The notes beneath the pieces are model-generated. The model saw only the letters and a list, made by a program, of their open reading frames with translations, did no database searches and was not told the origin of the DNA. From contig JASANH010001723.1 of assembly GCA_030248295.1 (NCBI GenBank), positions 966,194-1,030,193 on the forward strand: a DNA stretch of 64,000 bases, in the 5' to 3' direction. This DNA is from Mesodorylaimus sp. YZB2_4 (taxonomy: Eukaryota; Nematoda; Enoplea; Dorylaimida; Dorylaimidae). Positions 36,784 through 48,243 of the stretch are shown one piece after another. The first letter of the stretch is position 1. Each line of letters opens with the position of its first letter. A program made the translations under genes and the position numbers.

Positions 36784-38777
36784 ATGGACCAGACGAAATC
36801 GGCCTTGACCAAATTGCGTCCATATTGGGATGATGACATCATAGACAAGCTTAACTATTTTTGGACGGCCTTGATTTTAATCCTCGGTTGTCTTACCATT
36901 GGCATGAAACAATACGTGGGGTCGCCCTTGCAGGTCGGTGCGTCTTTGATACTATGTACTTCTGCTACTCGGTTAAAAAATCTAATTGCAGTGCTGGGTT
37001 CCAGTCGAGTTTAAAAGCTATTGGGAACAATACGCCGAACACTACTGCTTTGTGGAAAACACCTATTTTGTCCAAATGAATGAGACGATCCCAGGAACCG
37101 CCAAGAAAAGGGTCGATCGGTAAGTGCACGTTCCAAAGCGTCCTTTTTAATTAAAATGTACATTTTCCATTCTCGTTCTCGATTTCCAAATTTTTAGTGA
37201 ATTGGGCTACTATCAATGGGTGCCTATTATTCTGGCGCTCCAGGCATTCATGTTTATTTTGCCACGTTTGGCTTGGGGAATGCTAAATACACAAGGTAAG
37301 TGGGTGTGCAACTGCGAGTACCCAGACCGTAATTTTTTGAACTGCTGGGATGCTGGAACTCCGACTAAAAGTAAACTCAACGATGCAATCCATGATAGTT
37401 ACGGGACCGCGCTATGGCGAAGCATGATATCATGGTGATGTGACCACGCGGCATGTACTGTAGGGCACTGTCAGTCACGTTGACGAATCAGGTTTACCGA
37501 ATGCATTTATGCACTTGTTGAGGCCCTCAGTCATAAACCCTTGGTCAGGATTAGTTGGCATTGTGTAAGCCCCTCACTTACATATATAGGGCCTGCTTCC
37601 AGTGTCGTGTTTTAATGGGTGCTTTCGCCCAAGAAAAACAGGAAGGGTCACTGTGAAATAGCCCCCAAATAAGGCCTCGTCCAGGACAGGGTTCGAAACA
37701 AGGGCTCTTTATCTGAGCCTGTAAAATGGTGTTCTTAGCCTTTTGAAAAACAATATGCTGGTGATTATGAGCCACTGCATAAAGCATGGTGCATATTTGG
37801 CAGGCACGACATCGTAGCACGTTAGGGCGCTCGATGATCTCTTTCCAGGCTTCAATGTGCCCGCTATAATGCAAGCAGCCGCGGAGATGAAGAAAGATTC
37901 AGACAAGCATCGACGATTGAAAGGATCAGAGGCCAGCAGGAAGGACATGGAATTCATCAGCAAATACATCGATGACGCTGTCCAGTATCGAAGAAAAGCT
38001 GCTGGAAAGAGGGACAGTTTCATAGATACCCCTTCGAACGATGTGGAACCGGCCGTGTACGGAATGAGACGTCAAAAAAGTCTTCTCGATCCTATCTCTG
38101 TTCCAACCCGTCTCTTCGGCTACTATACAACTACCGTGTACCTATTGATCAAAGTGGCCTACATCGCCAACGTGATCGGGCAGTTGTTTATGATGAACAG
38201 CTACTTGGCACCGGAATACAATTGGTGGGGGTTTGGCATTTTGAACGATCTGGCTCATGGACGAGAATGGCACGAGAGTGGCCATTTCCCCAGAGTCACT
38301 CTTTGCGACTTCACTGTTCGCAAGCTCGGCCAGCTACAGACATACACTATTCAATGCGTGCTCGTTCTGAACATGCTCAACGAGAAGCTATACCTGTTCC
38401 TGTGGTGGTGGTTCCTACTCGTTTCCATCCTGACCATTCTAAACCTTATATACTGGGTGGCCGTCAGCTTCAATCCGCTTAGTCGACGTCGATTCGTGGC
38501 TCGTTATCTCTGGGCTCGCAACCTCGTTAAACCTCCGCCGAGTCCTGAGTACCAAGAACCAGTACAGCGGTTTGTCGACTCATACTTGAAACCCGACGGC
38601 GTCACCTTGCTGCGCTTGGTCAGTGCAAATGCGGGCGAAATCGCTTGCGCCAATTTGATCGAGCAGTTATGGAATTTGAGATCCCGCAAACCGAATTTAT
38701 CAGGAGTGAAGATAGCATCCGCTCCTAGCAATGAAGGCTTCATAGAATCACCAGACACTAGTATGAACGATAAGTGA
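36784..38777 (+). CDS. Innexin (gap-junction channel protein) B
   Basis: Second innexin, 434 residues from exons 36784-36933, 36992-37119, 37198-37295 and 37849-38777. It shares the same plan as innexin A: TM1 with KQYVGSPLQ, loop 1 [25 protein letters not shown] leading TM2, [18 protein letters not shown] in the second extracellular loop and YLFLWWWFLLVSILTILN as TM4. Intron 3 (LNTQ|G, phase 1) corresponds in position and phase to intron 3 of innexin A, while introns 1 and 2 are shifted by a few codons. A stretch of basic residues follows the third exon in the cytoplasmic loop. The pair probably arose by an old duplication with inversion. Confidence 0.93.
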
Positions 38778-39211
38778 TAGCCGTGTCGTCCTCTTAAAGA
38801 CGTTCCTGATTTTTGTTTGCTCTTTTTTTGAAAAACAACGCTTAGGCTTGATTATGTAGAGGTGGCTAGTTGCGATCTTGCATCATTTATCTAACCGCAC
38901 CTTTTATAGTATGTCGATTCATTTATCAGACCTTTCGTGCTGTTCAATACTGTGAAAAGTTGCTTTTGCCATGCAGTCTAAATAGTTTGCTACTTTGCAA
39001 ACTCGTCTGAATTTGCTGGTTTCTTCTACGTCGAGTGTGATCATGGGCAAATATAAACAAAAATTGCTGACTTCGTTAGCAGAAGCTGATGCATAATACT
39101 ATTCATGCCGAGCTGGTGGTAACTATTCGTGAAGGGTCTTGAGTAGTGCGTTTAATATCATTTTTGGCTTTTGTCGCATGCCAAATATGGGATGAATTGT
39201 TCTACACCATC

Positions 39212-39240
39212 GGGGGGGGGGGTGGGGGGGGGGGGGAGGG
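39212..39240 (+). repeat. Poly-G tract
   Basis: Twenty-nine nearly uninterrupted G residues (one T, one A, one C at the start). It could form G-quadruplex structure. The surrounding interval 38.78-40.82 kb shows no gene I can support. Confidence 0.8.
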
Positions 39241-40821
39241 TGTACCTACGAAGCTTCTCTAATCCAGCTGCTTGTCGTCGCTGAAGATTGGACAGCGTCA
39301 AATTTCCAATCTTTATGCCCGTTCTAATTTGACGATAATTGTTTCCTACAGTAACATACCATCAACAGTGTTTTTTTTGCATTGCATGCATGCCAAACAT
39401 CTCTACAAATTTTTCGAGTTCGAGATGACAGTGTTCAGATTCCAGTCGTGCCAACCGACTACCGTACATAGACATATCGAACGTAGCTGACTATCAAAAC
39501 GATCCGCACCTCGTTTTGAATCGGTACTGAAACAGTTGGCAACAATTCATTCCACTCCACCCCTCAACCTACCTGTAAATCGTATAGTGAAAGTGGGGCA
39601 AACACGCAAGAAAGTACTGTCAAATCAAATCCAGTGAGCGGAACCAAATACATTCATCTTTCTCACCCGCCCTGCCCCCTCTGGCTCACAAAGGACTGCA
39701 TGCTGGTTTCAAGGTCCTGAACACACCCAGGGCAATTTTCGTTCAAAAAAAGGTACCCCTATACGTCAAGAGAAAATGCAAGCCACTCACTAGTGCAATA
39801 TGTACATGTTTAATAATAGCATCGTTAAGAGTAGGCACTTCTTGCTTCTCTTAGTTGCGTAAGTATGTTCTCCAAATGTTTCTCCAAAGAATTCGCGGTT
39901 GGAACTGGTTGAGGACAGGAATACGACGCGTTTCCGCTCATGAAAGTGACATGATCAACATCCGGAGTATTTACCGCCTCCGCGCCCGGATGGTCTCCGT
40001 TTCGTCCAAACATCTAGTTTGACTCGTCGCCGTTCCAACCTTATTGTCTGTGATAGTTTTAATCAGAGCGAAGGTGGCATTCCCTTTTCCTGACCATGCC
40101 GTCCTTCTGCACACTATGAGCAAGTGCGAAATAAACCGGCGGCGGATGAGCAGGTAGATCGTAGATGGGGCTGGGTGAAGGAGACTCCCAGTACCGCGAC
40201 CATGATCGCATGACGGTATCGTCTTTTCAGTAAACAAATCCATTCTTGCCTTGTCCATTTTCTACACCCATTGACTGATCGATTGGGCCTAACGCGATTA
40301 GATTCGCCACACCAGTGGCCAATCATTAATTGATAATTGACTAGGTCATGGATATGCTGACTCGGACACTCCCCACTTATCCATCTTTTTAGAAAAGCAC
40401 CCCTAGATCGATTGGTCTTTTCGCTACACACTTCTGTCATGGAAGGAGAAAAAGATTTTCATTAAGTTTTCTAAAGGGCGTCTTTTTACAACTAATCAGT
40501 CAATGAAGACAACCAAATCGTGTAGGCAGTCCCAATGACGCCATTCCTGTCACTAATCGCTTTTTACCGGGGTTTTGCCTAAGGGCAGTGTTCCAGTTCA
40601 AAGTTCATTGTACCATCTGTACACTAGCTAGCCGTATCGTTGAGTAGGAGCAAATTTGTTGATGCACTGCGCTGTGTCCGTGAAACGAGTCCTCGTGGAC
40701 ATGCAAGTCCATGTCATCACAGCCCCAACCCCGTTGCACTCAACTACCCCCTTGCTCCTCTTTGCTTCGGGGCACAGTCCTTGGGGTACATCAGCTCTCT
40801 TTCAATCAGGGGCAGATATCG

Positions 40822-42696
40822 ATGATTAGTTGTGCCAATATGCAAGGGATTTTTCGAATTCTCATACTTACCGCTCTGGTATACAGCGGTAAGCCATGAA
40901 ACCGCTGCAATCCCATCTGATTACGACAGTAAATTATTATAGGTTCGTGTTGTATGAAGAAGTTTAGAGGAAAAGGGATAAAAGGCCCTGTTACTGCTCA
41001 GGAGAACCCTCAAGACATTGCTGGTAAGTATGCCTTGGGCACGAAGCAGCTTAACGCCCAATGATTATCGCCTTTGCTTCAGGGCTCCTCGGACCCAACG
41101 TGAAGACGTCGATGTATACTCGTATGTAACCACCTCCTATCCGAATTTTACGGCTCGGCGTTTGCTACAGATTGCCTGTCATTGCAGCTGCCGGAGACAA
41201 CCCCCAGGAATCATGCGACAGTTTATCCTGTAATTTTGAAAATTCTTGTTGCTGGAGCAATGCTTATCCACCTGCTGATCAATTGAACTGGGTTCAAGCC
41301 ACAGGCCAGCCGGACGCGGCTAAGATGCAGAAGAATTTCAAGACTGCAAATGTGCCTGGTAAACTGTTTCTCAGCGTGCTGTGTTTGTGTCTTCGTATGA
41401 GCACATTTCAGAGGGAACCTATCTGCTCACTGCATCACCCACCGCTGGAGACCAAAGCCAAACCGCCCAGTTCTACTCGTGCCCAATAACATGCTCAAGT
41501 GGAGATGTTACAGTCAAATTGAAGTACGCAGGAGCGCACCAATTCTATAGCTCCCGATTTACAATTTTAGCTTAAATTAGGCATTGGACAACTCAAGGAG
41601 TCAAGATTCAAGTCTGCACTGAAACAGATCCCGCCGGACCGGCCGAAAACTGCCAGGACCTACCCGCTGAAAATGGAAATTCAGACCCGATAGTGGTACC
41701 AAGAGGAGAGAATCAAAGGGTATGTCACTAAGCCTATTTTTTCTGAGGTGTATACCAAGCTTTACTGAATATGTTTGCGTTATAGATTGTAATTCAAGCC
41801 ACTGGTTTCACAGCCAAGACTGGATCTGCAGCCATAGTATCAAACATAGAAGTGTCCTGCGATCCATGCCGTAAGTATGGCACCTTAGAGAACAGCCACC
41901 ATGAGAAAGAAGCTCTTTACTTTCAGAAGAAAGCACCACGACAACACAAGCCCCAACAGAAGGTCCTACCACAACACCAGAACCAGTTATTCCCTCTACC
42001 GTTTGCCAAGATATACCCTGCAACTTCGAAGACGGTAGGCGGAATCGTCTAACATATTACCTATGCATATAAGAGCAGAGCGTTTCAGGTAGTCTATGCA
42101 AATACCAAGCTAGCGGGACGGCCAATGAGAATTTCAAAAATTCAAAAGTTCCTTTCCAGAACCGACTGACTGGTGTTCCCAAACCTGGTAAGAGCTGTGT
42201 GGAAATCAAACCCATGGTTTCAAGATCTGGCTTCCCTGTACTCGTAGGAGAAGGCCAAGCCTTTGCAGCAGCTTATATGAAAGCCAAGAAGGGGGAGAAG
42301 TCTACTCTGACAACGAATACTAATCTCGAGAAGGAATACACAATTCGATGCATATACCTCGAGGACGCAGAGGGGCTAAGCTTCAAAGGTTGCTGCGATG
42401 ATGAAAACAACTGCCCATTCGACAGCAAGGAAGATGTCGAGGTGAAGGACTATCAAACCTGGCGGACTGCATCTTTTAACTGTCCAACTGGCACGAAAAA
42501 GGTAGGTGCCATCAATGCATCTATCAAAGTCTGACGCCTTGTAATAATTGTTATCCGCCTCTTATCATTCTCATTTCAGATCGTGTTCGTGGGCGACAAT
42601 CCACAGGGGGCTAACGAAGGCGCAGTGGCAATAGATCATATTGAAGTCCTTGACGCCTCCAATCCGCCCGATTCCGCTTTTCACGGACCCTGTTAA
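40822..42696 (+). CDS. Secreted protein with two MAM-like domains
   Basis: Extracellular adhesion-type protein, 430 residues, from eleven exons: 40822-40888, 40943-41023, 41083-41125, 41171-41358, 41412-41523, 41581-41719, 41786-41870, 41927-42034, 42089-42187, 42248-42501 and 42580-42696. A signal peptide covers about residues 8-22. Each MAM-like half starts with a C-x-F-E motif (SCNFENSCCW and PCNFEDG) and ends in VSNIEV or IDHIEV. A Thr/Pro-rich linker (STTTTQAPTEGPTTTPEP) joins the halves. No membrane anchor follows the second domain. The 41126-41170 intron is only 45 nt, and the 41523/41524 splice was chosen so the MAM strand KHWTTQGVKIQVC reads through. Confidence 0.85.
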
Positions 42697-42906
42697 TCGC
42701 GTGCGAAACTTATCGTTAGTCTCATTCGACAGAACTGATCACGGTTGGAAATTGGCGATTCCAGGGCTCATAATATACTATGATTTGCGATTAGAAAGTA
42801 GCACGACTCCAGTGTAACCTATAATTCTAACATGCCTGTGCAAAAAGTGCCCCACTGTTTGCCCTTCTTGACAGTTTTGAAGAAATGTATGCAAAACAAG
42901 GTGCGA

Positions 42907-43512
42907 TTACTTGTCTTCCATGCGCTGCAAGCTGGTGCGCATCGTACCACCATCATTTTCGTCAACCACCGACTGCATTCCACTGCTCCAGGCATTTCGA
43001 AGCGTTTTTCTGAAATAGGCCGTCCCATGTGCCATTTTGACAATGATACGCTTTCTCCTTGAGTAGTCCATGGGCGTAGGCTTAAACTTGGACTCATCCC
43101 AAGTCATTTCCGTAGGGGAGACATGTGTCCGACAAACTATGTGACAAGCCATTAGGCAGAGCACTATTTTCTTGCCCGTGAAGAATAGAATCAATTTGCG
43201 CCCGGAACTGCCTTCCGTTTGAGATTTGTGCATAGCAGATGTGCGTGTGTAATTACGGCAACTTCGCCTGTTGGAACAAAGAACAGAACGGATCCGGTTT
43301 GTGCCCACCATACATAGCAACGTTACATCAGTTAGGTAGCTTCGGGCGGTCAGATTTCTCCCTGGTAACCCGACCATTAGATGTATTGTGGTTCGAAAAC
43401 GGCTAAGAAAACTGGGAGACAAGGCCTGATATGGCGAGATCACTGGTTGCGCCGCACATTTCCCTTTTCCATGTAATCTCGGCTCGGCCAGTCTTCTTAT
43501 CAAATGGCTCAT
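42907..43512 (-). CDS. Possible unrecognised gene or long chance ORF (201 codons)
   Basis: An open frame of 201 residues runs antisense, downstream of the MAM gene. It has a hydrophobic patch (KKIVLCLMACHIVC) but no signal peptide, and no domain I know. There is no clear splice structure, and amino-acid use is not strongly protein-like (many Arg, Cys, Thr and Ser). It could be a real exon, a relic, or chance. Confidence 0.25.
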   Translation of the reverse strand: MSHLIRRLAEPRLHGKGKCAAQPVISPYQALSPSFLSRFRTTIHLMVGLPGRNLTARSYLTDVTLLCMVGTNRIRSVLCSNRRSCRNYTRTSAMHKSQTEGSSGRKLILFFTGKKIVLCLMACHIVCRTHVSPTEMTWDESKFKPTPMDYSRRKRIIVKMAHGTAYFRKTLRNAWSSGMQSVVDENDGGTMRTSLQRMEDK

Positions 43513-44070
43513 TTAGAGGCGATTCCATGCAATAAGAAATCCAATGTTTTGTTTCCTTCAGACGAGTTTATTCAGGTGCCATTGAATATCACGCTTACTG
43601 TCTGTCACCTTCGGCCCCTGTGCCACCGAGTGACGCAGAAACGACGTCAGTAGACGACGCTGCGTTTCCCTGATTAATTAAGCTAGATCTACTTTATATG
43701 TCCTCTTGCCAGATAGAGAGGTCGACAGATGGTAAAGGTCGCAGTCGAAGATGAAGCCAGTCGTTGCACATACTTTTCGCTGCGATCCAGTCCTTTATCA
43801 ATCAACCACCTCCTGTCCAGTCGTTGTATGAGCCGTCAGTTTGAGAAAATGGAGATGAATTGCCGAAAGCGAATCGATAACGGCACTTGAGTGCTCCTTT
43901 TAAAAACATCTGTCCAAAGCGCGCGTACACGTGGTCGAATGAATTAGATAGCGTCTTGCGTCGGGAGTAAACTTGAGCTACATTACTTTCAAGTCAAGGA
44001 GGAAAATGTCAGACAAAATGAAGGGCGATACCCGAACCACTAAAAGGAAGTCACCCTCCTGAACTTCCAC
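43513..44070. other. Intergenic
   Basis: No supported feature. Confidence 0.4.
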
Positions 44071-45186
44071 ATGGATTTTGCCATGCCACTTATCAGCTCC
44101 TCTGGGTACGAAGTTACTTCCGAACCACCCTTTCGTACTAACAGACGTAGCTTGAGTTCAGAGCAAATCAAGTTTATTTATTTCTGTTCGCCGATTTTGA
44201 CTCTTTTGGGCTATTCCTTGAATGTATTCGTCTTAACGGGCCTAAAGCGAACTTTGAGCATTAAAAAACCGACGTCGACTTTGATGTTCTCACAGATGAT
44301 AATAAATTCGATCGCCATCACCTGCCAAGGCATCGCTGTGCCAGTGCTGGTCTATTTCGGTTTGTTTGATCTGTCCGCTAGCGCAGTGTCACGATGGGTG
44401 GCCAGTGTGGCCGTGTTCAGCACGTACGCCTCGTTGACCATGTTGCTATGGATCACGGTGAATCGGCACATATTCATTTGGCATCCCCTCAGGGCCGAAC
44501 GAGTATTCACTTACGAGCTGGCATTGGTTGCGTGTGGCACATGCTTCGGGGTCGGAACTGTGGTTGCCCTGAGTACGCTGTTTGACTGCTGCTACGCCAG
44601 TTATTCCAGCATATCGATGACATTCGCTTTTGTTGGCCCTAAGAGTATGGGCCAATACGAATTTGCATGGGCCTATATTGGTCTCATTTTGTCATTCTCA
44701 TTCTTGGCCTATGGCGTACTTTTATGGAAGATTCAGAAAACGAAACGTGCCCTCGCTCATCACCACGCAGCCCAGCGACGTATTCTTTTTGGAATGGAGA
44801 CGCGGTTATGCATTGGATTCGGGATCGTGGCCTTGGCGTGGTTCGTCCACTTGATAACCCTAATCGTGCCCGTCGTCGCGTTCCGATATCGCCATCCCTA
44901 CCTGAGTATTTTCTATGGGTGCTTCCGTTGGGCCCTATTCGTAGTAGACCCGTTGGTTTACTTGATTCTCACGAAAGATCTGAGATGGGCCACTTGGCAG
45001 TGTTTTCTGGAATTCACAGAGACATGTCTTTGCCGGCGTTCTCACATCAAATGCTGGAAAAAGAAAACGATTGATCACCAGTACTTGTCGAAAACGCGGA
45101 GAGCATCGATGGATGGACAGCAGTTCGAAGAAATTGCCGCTTGTTTGCATTCGTCTGAAAATCGCGAATCTTCCTTCTCTGTATAA
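44071..45186 (+). CDS. Rhodopsin-like GPCR, intronless orphan
   Basis: 371 residues in one exon. Seven hydrophobic segments are clear: TM1 with LTLLGYSLNVFVL, TM2 with STLMFSQMIINSIAI, TM3 ending in LWITVNRHIFIWHPL, TM4 with ALVACGTCFGVGTVV, TM5 around IGLILSFSFLAYGVLL, TM6 with IGFGIVALAWFVHL and TM7 with WALFVVDPLVYLIL. DRY is replaced by NRH, but the following HPL is kept, and NPxxY is DPLVY. The layout resembles nematode peptide GPCRs of the FMRFamide-receptor-related kind, though I cannot assign a subfamily. An ATG at 44083 is an alternative start, four codons in. Confidence 0.8.
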   Translation: MDFAMPLISSSGYEVTSEPPFRTNRRSLSSEQIKFIYFCSPILTLLGYSLNVFVLTGLKRTLSIKKPTSTLMFSQMIINSIAITCQGIAVPVLVYFGLFDLSASAVSRWVASVAVFSTYASLTMLLWITVNRHIFIWHPLRAERVFTYELALVACGTCFGVGTVVALSTLFDCCYASYSSISMTFAFVGPKSMGQYEFAWAYIGLILSFSFLAYGVLLWKIQKTKRALAHHHAAQRRILFGMETRLCIGFGIVALAWFVHLITLIVPVVAFRYRHPYLSIFYGCFRWALFVVDPLVYLILTKDLRWATWQCFLEFTETCLCRRSHIKCWKKKTIDHQYLSKTRRASMDGQQFEEIAACLHSSENRESSFSV

Positions 45187-45355
45187 CTGCCCTAATAATT
45201 TTCCAATGGTTTTTTCCTTGTAAATGTCAAAGCAAATTTTACTCAAAGGTTAAAAACGAGATGCCCAATCGAGAGGTGATGTCTCGAGATCACTAGGTTC
45301 AACCAAATGAGTCAGCTGTTAGACATATAACCACATCACAGTCACAGAACCACCT

Positions 45356-46338
45356 TCACGTGTCCACTGGTCTGACACTCGTCGACGAGCCGTCATGTTC
45401 CCGCAATTTGCCGCTTCCTTCTTTGAAAGTCATGGACTTGAAGCTGACACAAGAAAAAGAAATGAGCTTGCGATTAGGAAAAAATTTGCTCTATAAATAT
45501 GGAATGAAGAAGTCTACCTTTGAGATCGATTCATGTCGACGTGTTGAAACGTTTTTTTCCCTTCACCCGTCATGATGATTCCATGACAAGGGGCAGGGTT
45601 TTTGACGTCATTCAGGTTTCCGACGAGGCGAGATCGCATGGCTTGAAGGTCAACACTAAAGATGGCGGGGATGGAGTGTTAACATACCATGATGGACCCT
45701 TTGACCTACCTTCGATTCTGTCCAGCTTCCCAATTTCCCAATGAATCAACGTCGTAAAGCGTCTGATACCGTGCGTCCCATTCGTTGACACGCTGTGGGG
45801 CTGTGGGTTTTCGCACCCCGCTCGGTAATTTGATTGTGCTCAGCTTTTGATCAAGTCGTTTTTTTCCGCCTTGAACGCGATTACGATTCTGTTTATTCCT
45901 TAAACGCTCCAGGCACCGGCGTTTGTTCTTCAGGCAGGTCAAATCCCAAACGTTTTCCAAATCCAAGTATCTGCCGTGTTTGAGTCGATGACGCTCGAGA
46001 TCCCTGGCGCTCAGATAACCGCATGACGCAAACGAATCGGTGCTAGGGCTACTGTCTGATGAATTGCTAGCTCGACGAAAATGCTCGTTGGTCTTGATCG
46101 GTGTCTTTGACTTGCTCGCGATTCCCGGCTCGAGATGGCCGCGAGCGTCATTTGCAGGCTCGCGTGTCTCGTTAACGGACTTGACCGCGCAAGTCTTCTT
46201 GGGTACATTCCTTTTGATAGCAAGCAGTTGACTAGGCTAGATGAGAGACGTACTTACCACTCACTTTTGCTTTGGTGACTTTCGCACTAAAGGCGGAGGT
46301 GCGTCGAAGTCATGATGGACCCACAAAGAAGAATGAAC
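45356..46338 (-). CDS. Unrecognised basic protein (5' end unresolved)
   Basis: I do not recognise this family. Exons (minus) that agree in phase: 46338-46265, 46231-45710, 45655-45518 and 45443-45356, ending in TGA. The first listed exon starts at a TTTCAG acceptor, so more exons should lie upstream. The product is hydrophilic, with a Ser-rich stretch (NSSDSSPSTDSF), a long basic region (CLKNKRRCLERLRNKQNR) and no signal peptide or membrane segment, suggesting a nuclear or cytoskeletal protein. Intron 46232-46264 would be 33 nt, very short, yet both flanks are open and the phase fits. An alternative is that the real junction is elsewhere. Confidence 0.5.
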
Positions 46339-46651
46339 CTGAAATAAAGCTTTCATATACTGCGATAAGACACCGAACTAGTTTTTTGAAACCCTCTTAA
46401 AGTGGTTCCCGTGGCGCTTGATTGATTTATATAAGCATTCGTCATGCACGTTGCACTTACAGTAAGAAAGAGAGAAATGTCCTAATTTCACCATGTGTGC
46501 GGGACATGTAAGTTCTCGTGAAAATGCTGAGCGAAAACTTATGCTAGTGATGACAGTGTCAACAAAGTGATTGCAAGTAAGGCTGGACAAGAGTAGGATT
46601 TGGCAAATACCGTATGCGGCTGGGGCAGGATGTGACCAATGAATGGGTTAC

Positions 46652-46780
46652 ATGACAAAAGACCGCGCGACAAAAGACCGCGTCCAAAAGACCGCGGCGA
46701 GATAAGACCGCCTGACAAATTGACCGCTGGTCATAATACCGCGTGTAAAAAAGACCGAACACAAAATGACCGAAAATTAA
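46652..46780 (+). repeat. Degenerate 14-16 bp tandem repeats, GACCG core
   Basis: About eight diverged units of the form ACAAAAGACCGCG follow one another, with the GACCG core best kept. They lie just before a FLYWCH-like reading frame and look like the terminal subrepeats of a DNA transposon. Confidence 0.65.
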
Positions 46781-46838
46781 CAAAGAAGGTCAGATAGATA
46801 GGGTATTGATGTTGCTAGTTTTCCGATTCAATTGTGAA

Positions 46839-47048
46839 ATGCCTTTGAATGTTATAGAGAGCCAGAAAGACTGCGATTTGTTGGTTCGTCACGGGCAGCT
46901 TAATTATTTGTCAAGAAGAAGGAGAGAGGGAAAGATTTTCAGGGAATGCATATTTTATAAGAAGGCGAAGTGTCCTGCTCGGATGCAGAGGGCTAACGAC
47001 GCAGTCACAAAGGAGTCACCATTCGCACACAGCTCCAGATACAGCTAA
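46839..47048 (+). mobile_element. FLYWCH-type transposon remnant (probably MULE-related)
   Basis: An open frame to 47048 contains a FLYWCH-like zinc-finger region: a hydrophobic start (DLLVRHGQLNYLSRRR), FRECIFYKKAKCPARM with two cysteines, then ND. The W of the motif is F here and the final His is not clear. The frame ends in a stop soon after the finger, so no transposase core follows and this is a truncated copy. Such fingers occur in MULE-family transposons, and the GACCG subrepeats just upstream fit an element terminus. It could instead be a small host FLYWCH protein. Confidence 0.5.
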
Positions 47049-47106
47049 CACAGATAAAAAAATGCAGATGCTAAAACAGCCAAATCCGCGGTCCGGGGAA
47101 AATCAC

Positions 47107-47213
47107 CCCCAAGACCAGCACCAACCCCCCCAGGCCTCCCCCCCGCAACCCCCCCCCCCGGCACACAACAAACCAAACCCTCCTCCCCCCCCCCCCCCCC
47201 TCCCCCGTCTTTT
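47107..47213 (+). repeat. C-rich low-complexity tract
   Basis: Runs of C (up to 18) mixed with CCAAACC. Its ORFs on either strand are composition artefacts. Confidence 0.75.
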
Positions 47214-47470
47214 GTCGTTCGTCGCAATGGATGGCTAGCTCGGCGTATGCGGGTGCGGTATGTATGAGGTATGCTGGCAGCACCGTCGGAACAATGAATA
47301 CAAGCCCCTAAAATAGACGCCTCCTCATGATCACAGGACATTTTGAACGAAAATAAGCCTCGAAGGCAATAATCGAGAAAAAATTCGAGCATCAAGACAG
47401 CAATCGTGATTATTAACATACCGGATATCTAATAACAGCCATCCTCGAAAGTCTAACAGTGTACCCTTAC

Positions 47471-47701
47471 CACACGAGCGTCGTGTTTCCGGCAGCAAGC
47501 ACAGCTGATCGCGGTCAAAATAACGAAGGTTGCGAAAAGAACGACCAAGATGCACGTCCACCAAGCCAGGTCAATTGCACCGGAGATCGAAAATGAATCA
47601 GTTGATAGCATTTTCGGCTTCAAGGCAAGCGTGTTCTCGACAGGAGGAGCGAACTTGGCACCGCTGATGCACGATTGAACTGCTACTGCTTGCGCGCACA
47701 C
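47471..47701 (-). CDS. Possible small membrane-protein exon
   Basis: On the minus strand a frame beginning at ATG 47701 stays open to a GTAAGG donor at 47470. It encodes a Ser/Lys-rich N-terminal half and one strong membrane helix (ILVVLFATFVILTAISC) followed by Cys residues. No in-frame continuation was found with confidence, and no family is recognised. It may be a first or middle exon of a single-pass protein. Confidence 0.3.
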
Positions 47702-48129
47702 ATGAACATTAGATAGCGGTGGGCGTATGACAGTGTAAAGCCATCATCATCATTCGCCCTCTTCATGCATGTGAATTATAAGAGGACATGCCTAGACATC
47801 ATTCGTGATTCACTTGGCTCTGCCATTCATTTTCGATTCATTTGGCTCTGCTAACCGCGATCCAATACCACTATCTCCTGCATTCAAAAGTTTGGTTCTG
47901 TTGCTCTTAAAAGCATAGCATTAAAAGACTTAAGCGAGCCATGCGAAAAAACAGCTGATCTTCTTGTCTATTTTCTTTTAAGAGATTTTCTTATCTATTT
48001 CTTGACGCGCCAGGACCACTTTTAATGTCTCCCAAAAGCAACAGAACCGAACTTTGGAATGCAGGTTAGATGGAATAATTTAACACAGTTAACGGGAACC
48101 TATTTGCTAGCGGTGGGTGTGATTCATAT
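47702..48129. other. Intergenic
   Basis: Nothing supported. Confidence 0.35.
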
Positions 48130-48243
48130 GAAGAAGATGAAAGACATGCTTGAAGGAAGATGCAGCATTCATATTCGTTATTATTTCAGATTCGCTTCAT
48201 GTAACAAACCAGTAAAGGATAAAGTACAGCCGATAATTAGACA
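48130..48243 (+). pseudogene. Relic first exon of an acid-phosphatase-family copy
   Basis: The stretch around 48188-48235 resembles the signal-peptide exon of the gene at 49674, for example TTCGCTTCATGTAAC against TTCGCTTCGTGTAAA, giving FASCNKPVKDKVQ beside FASCKQPENDNVK. Nothing similar to the other exons follows before the SINE at 49.0 kb. It is best read as a leftover of an extra copy. Confidence 0.45.

Noticed and set aside
47045-47419. Gly-rich ORF on minus across the C tract
   Set aside because: Composition artefact of the homopolymer runs.
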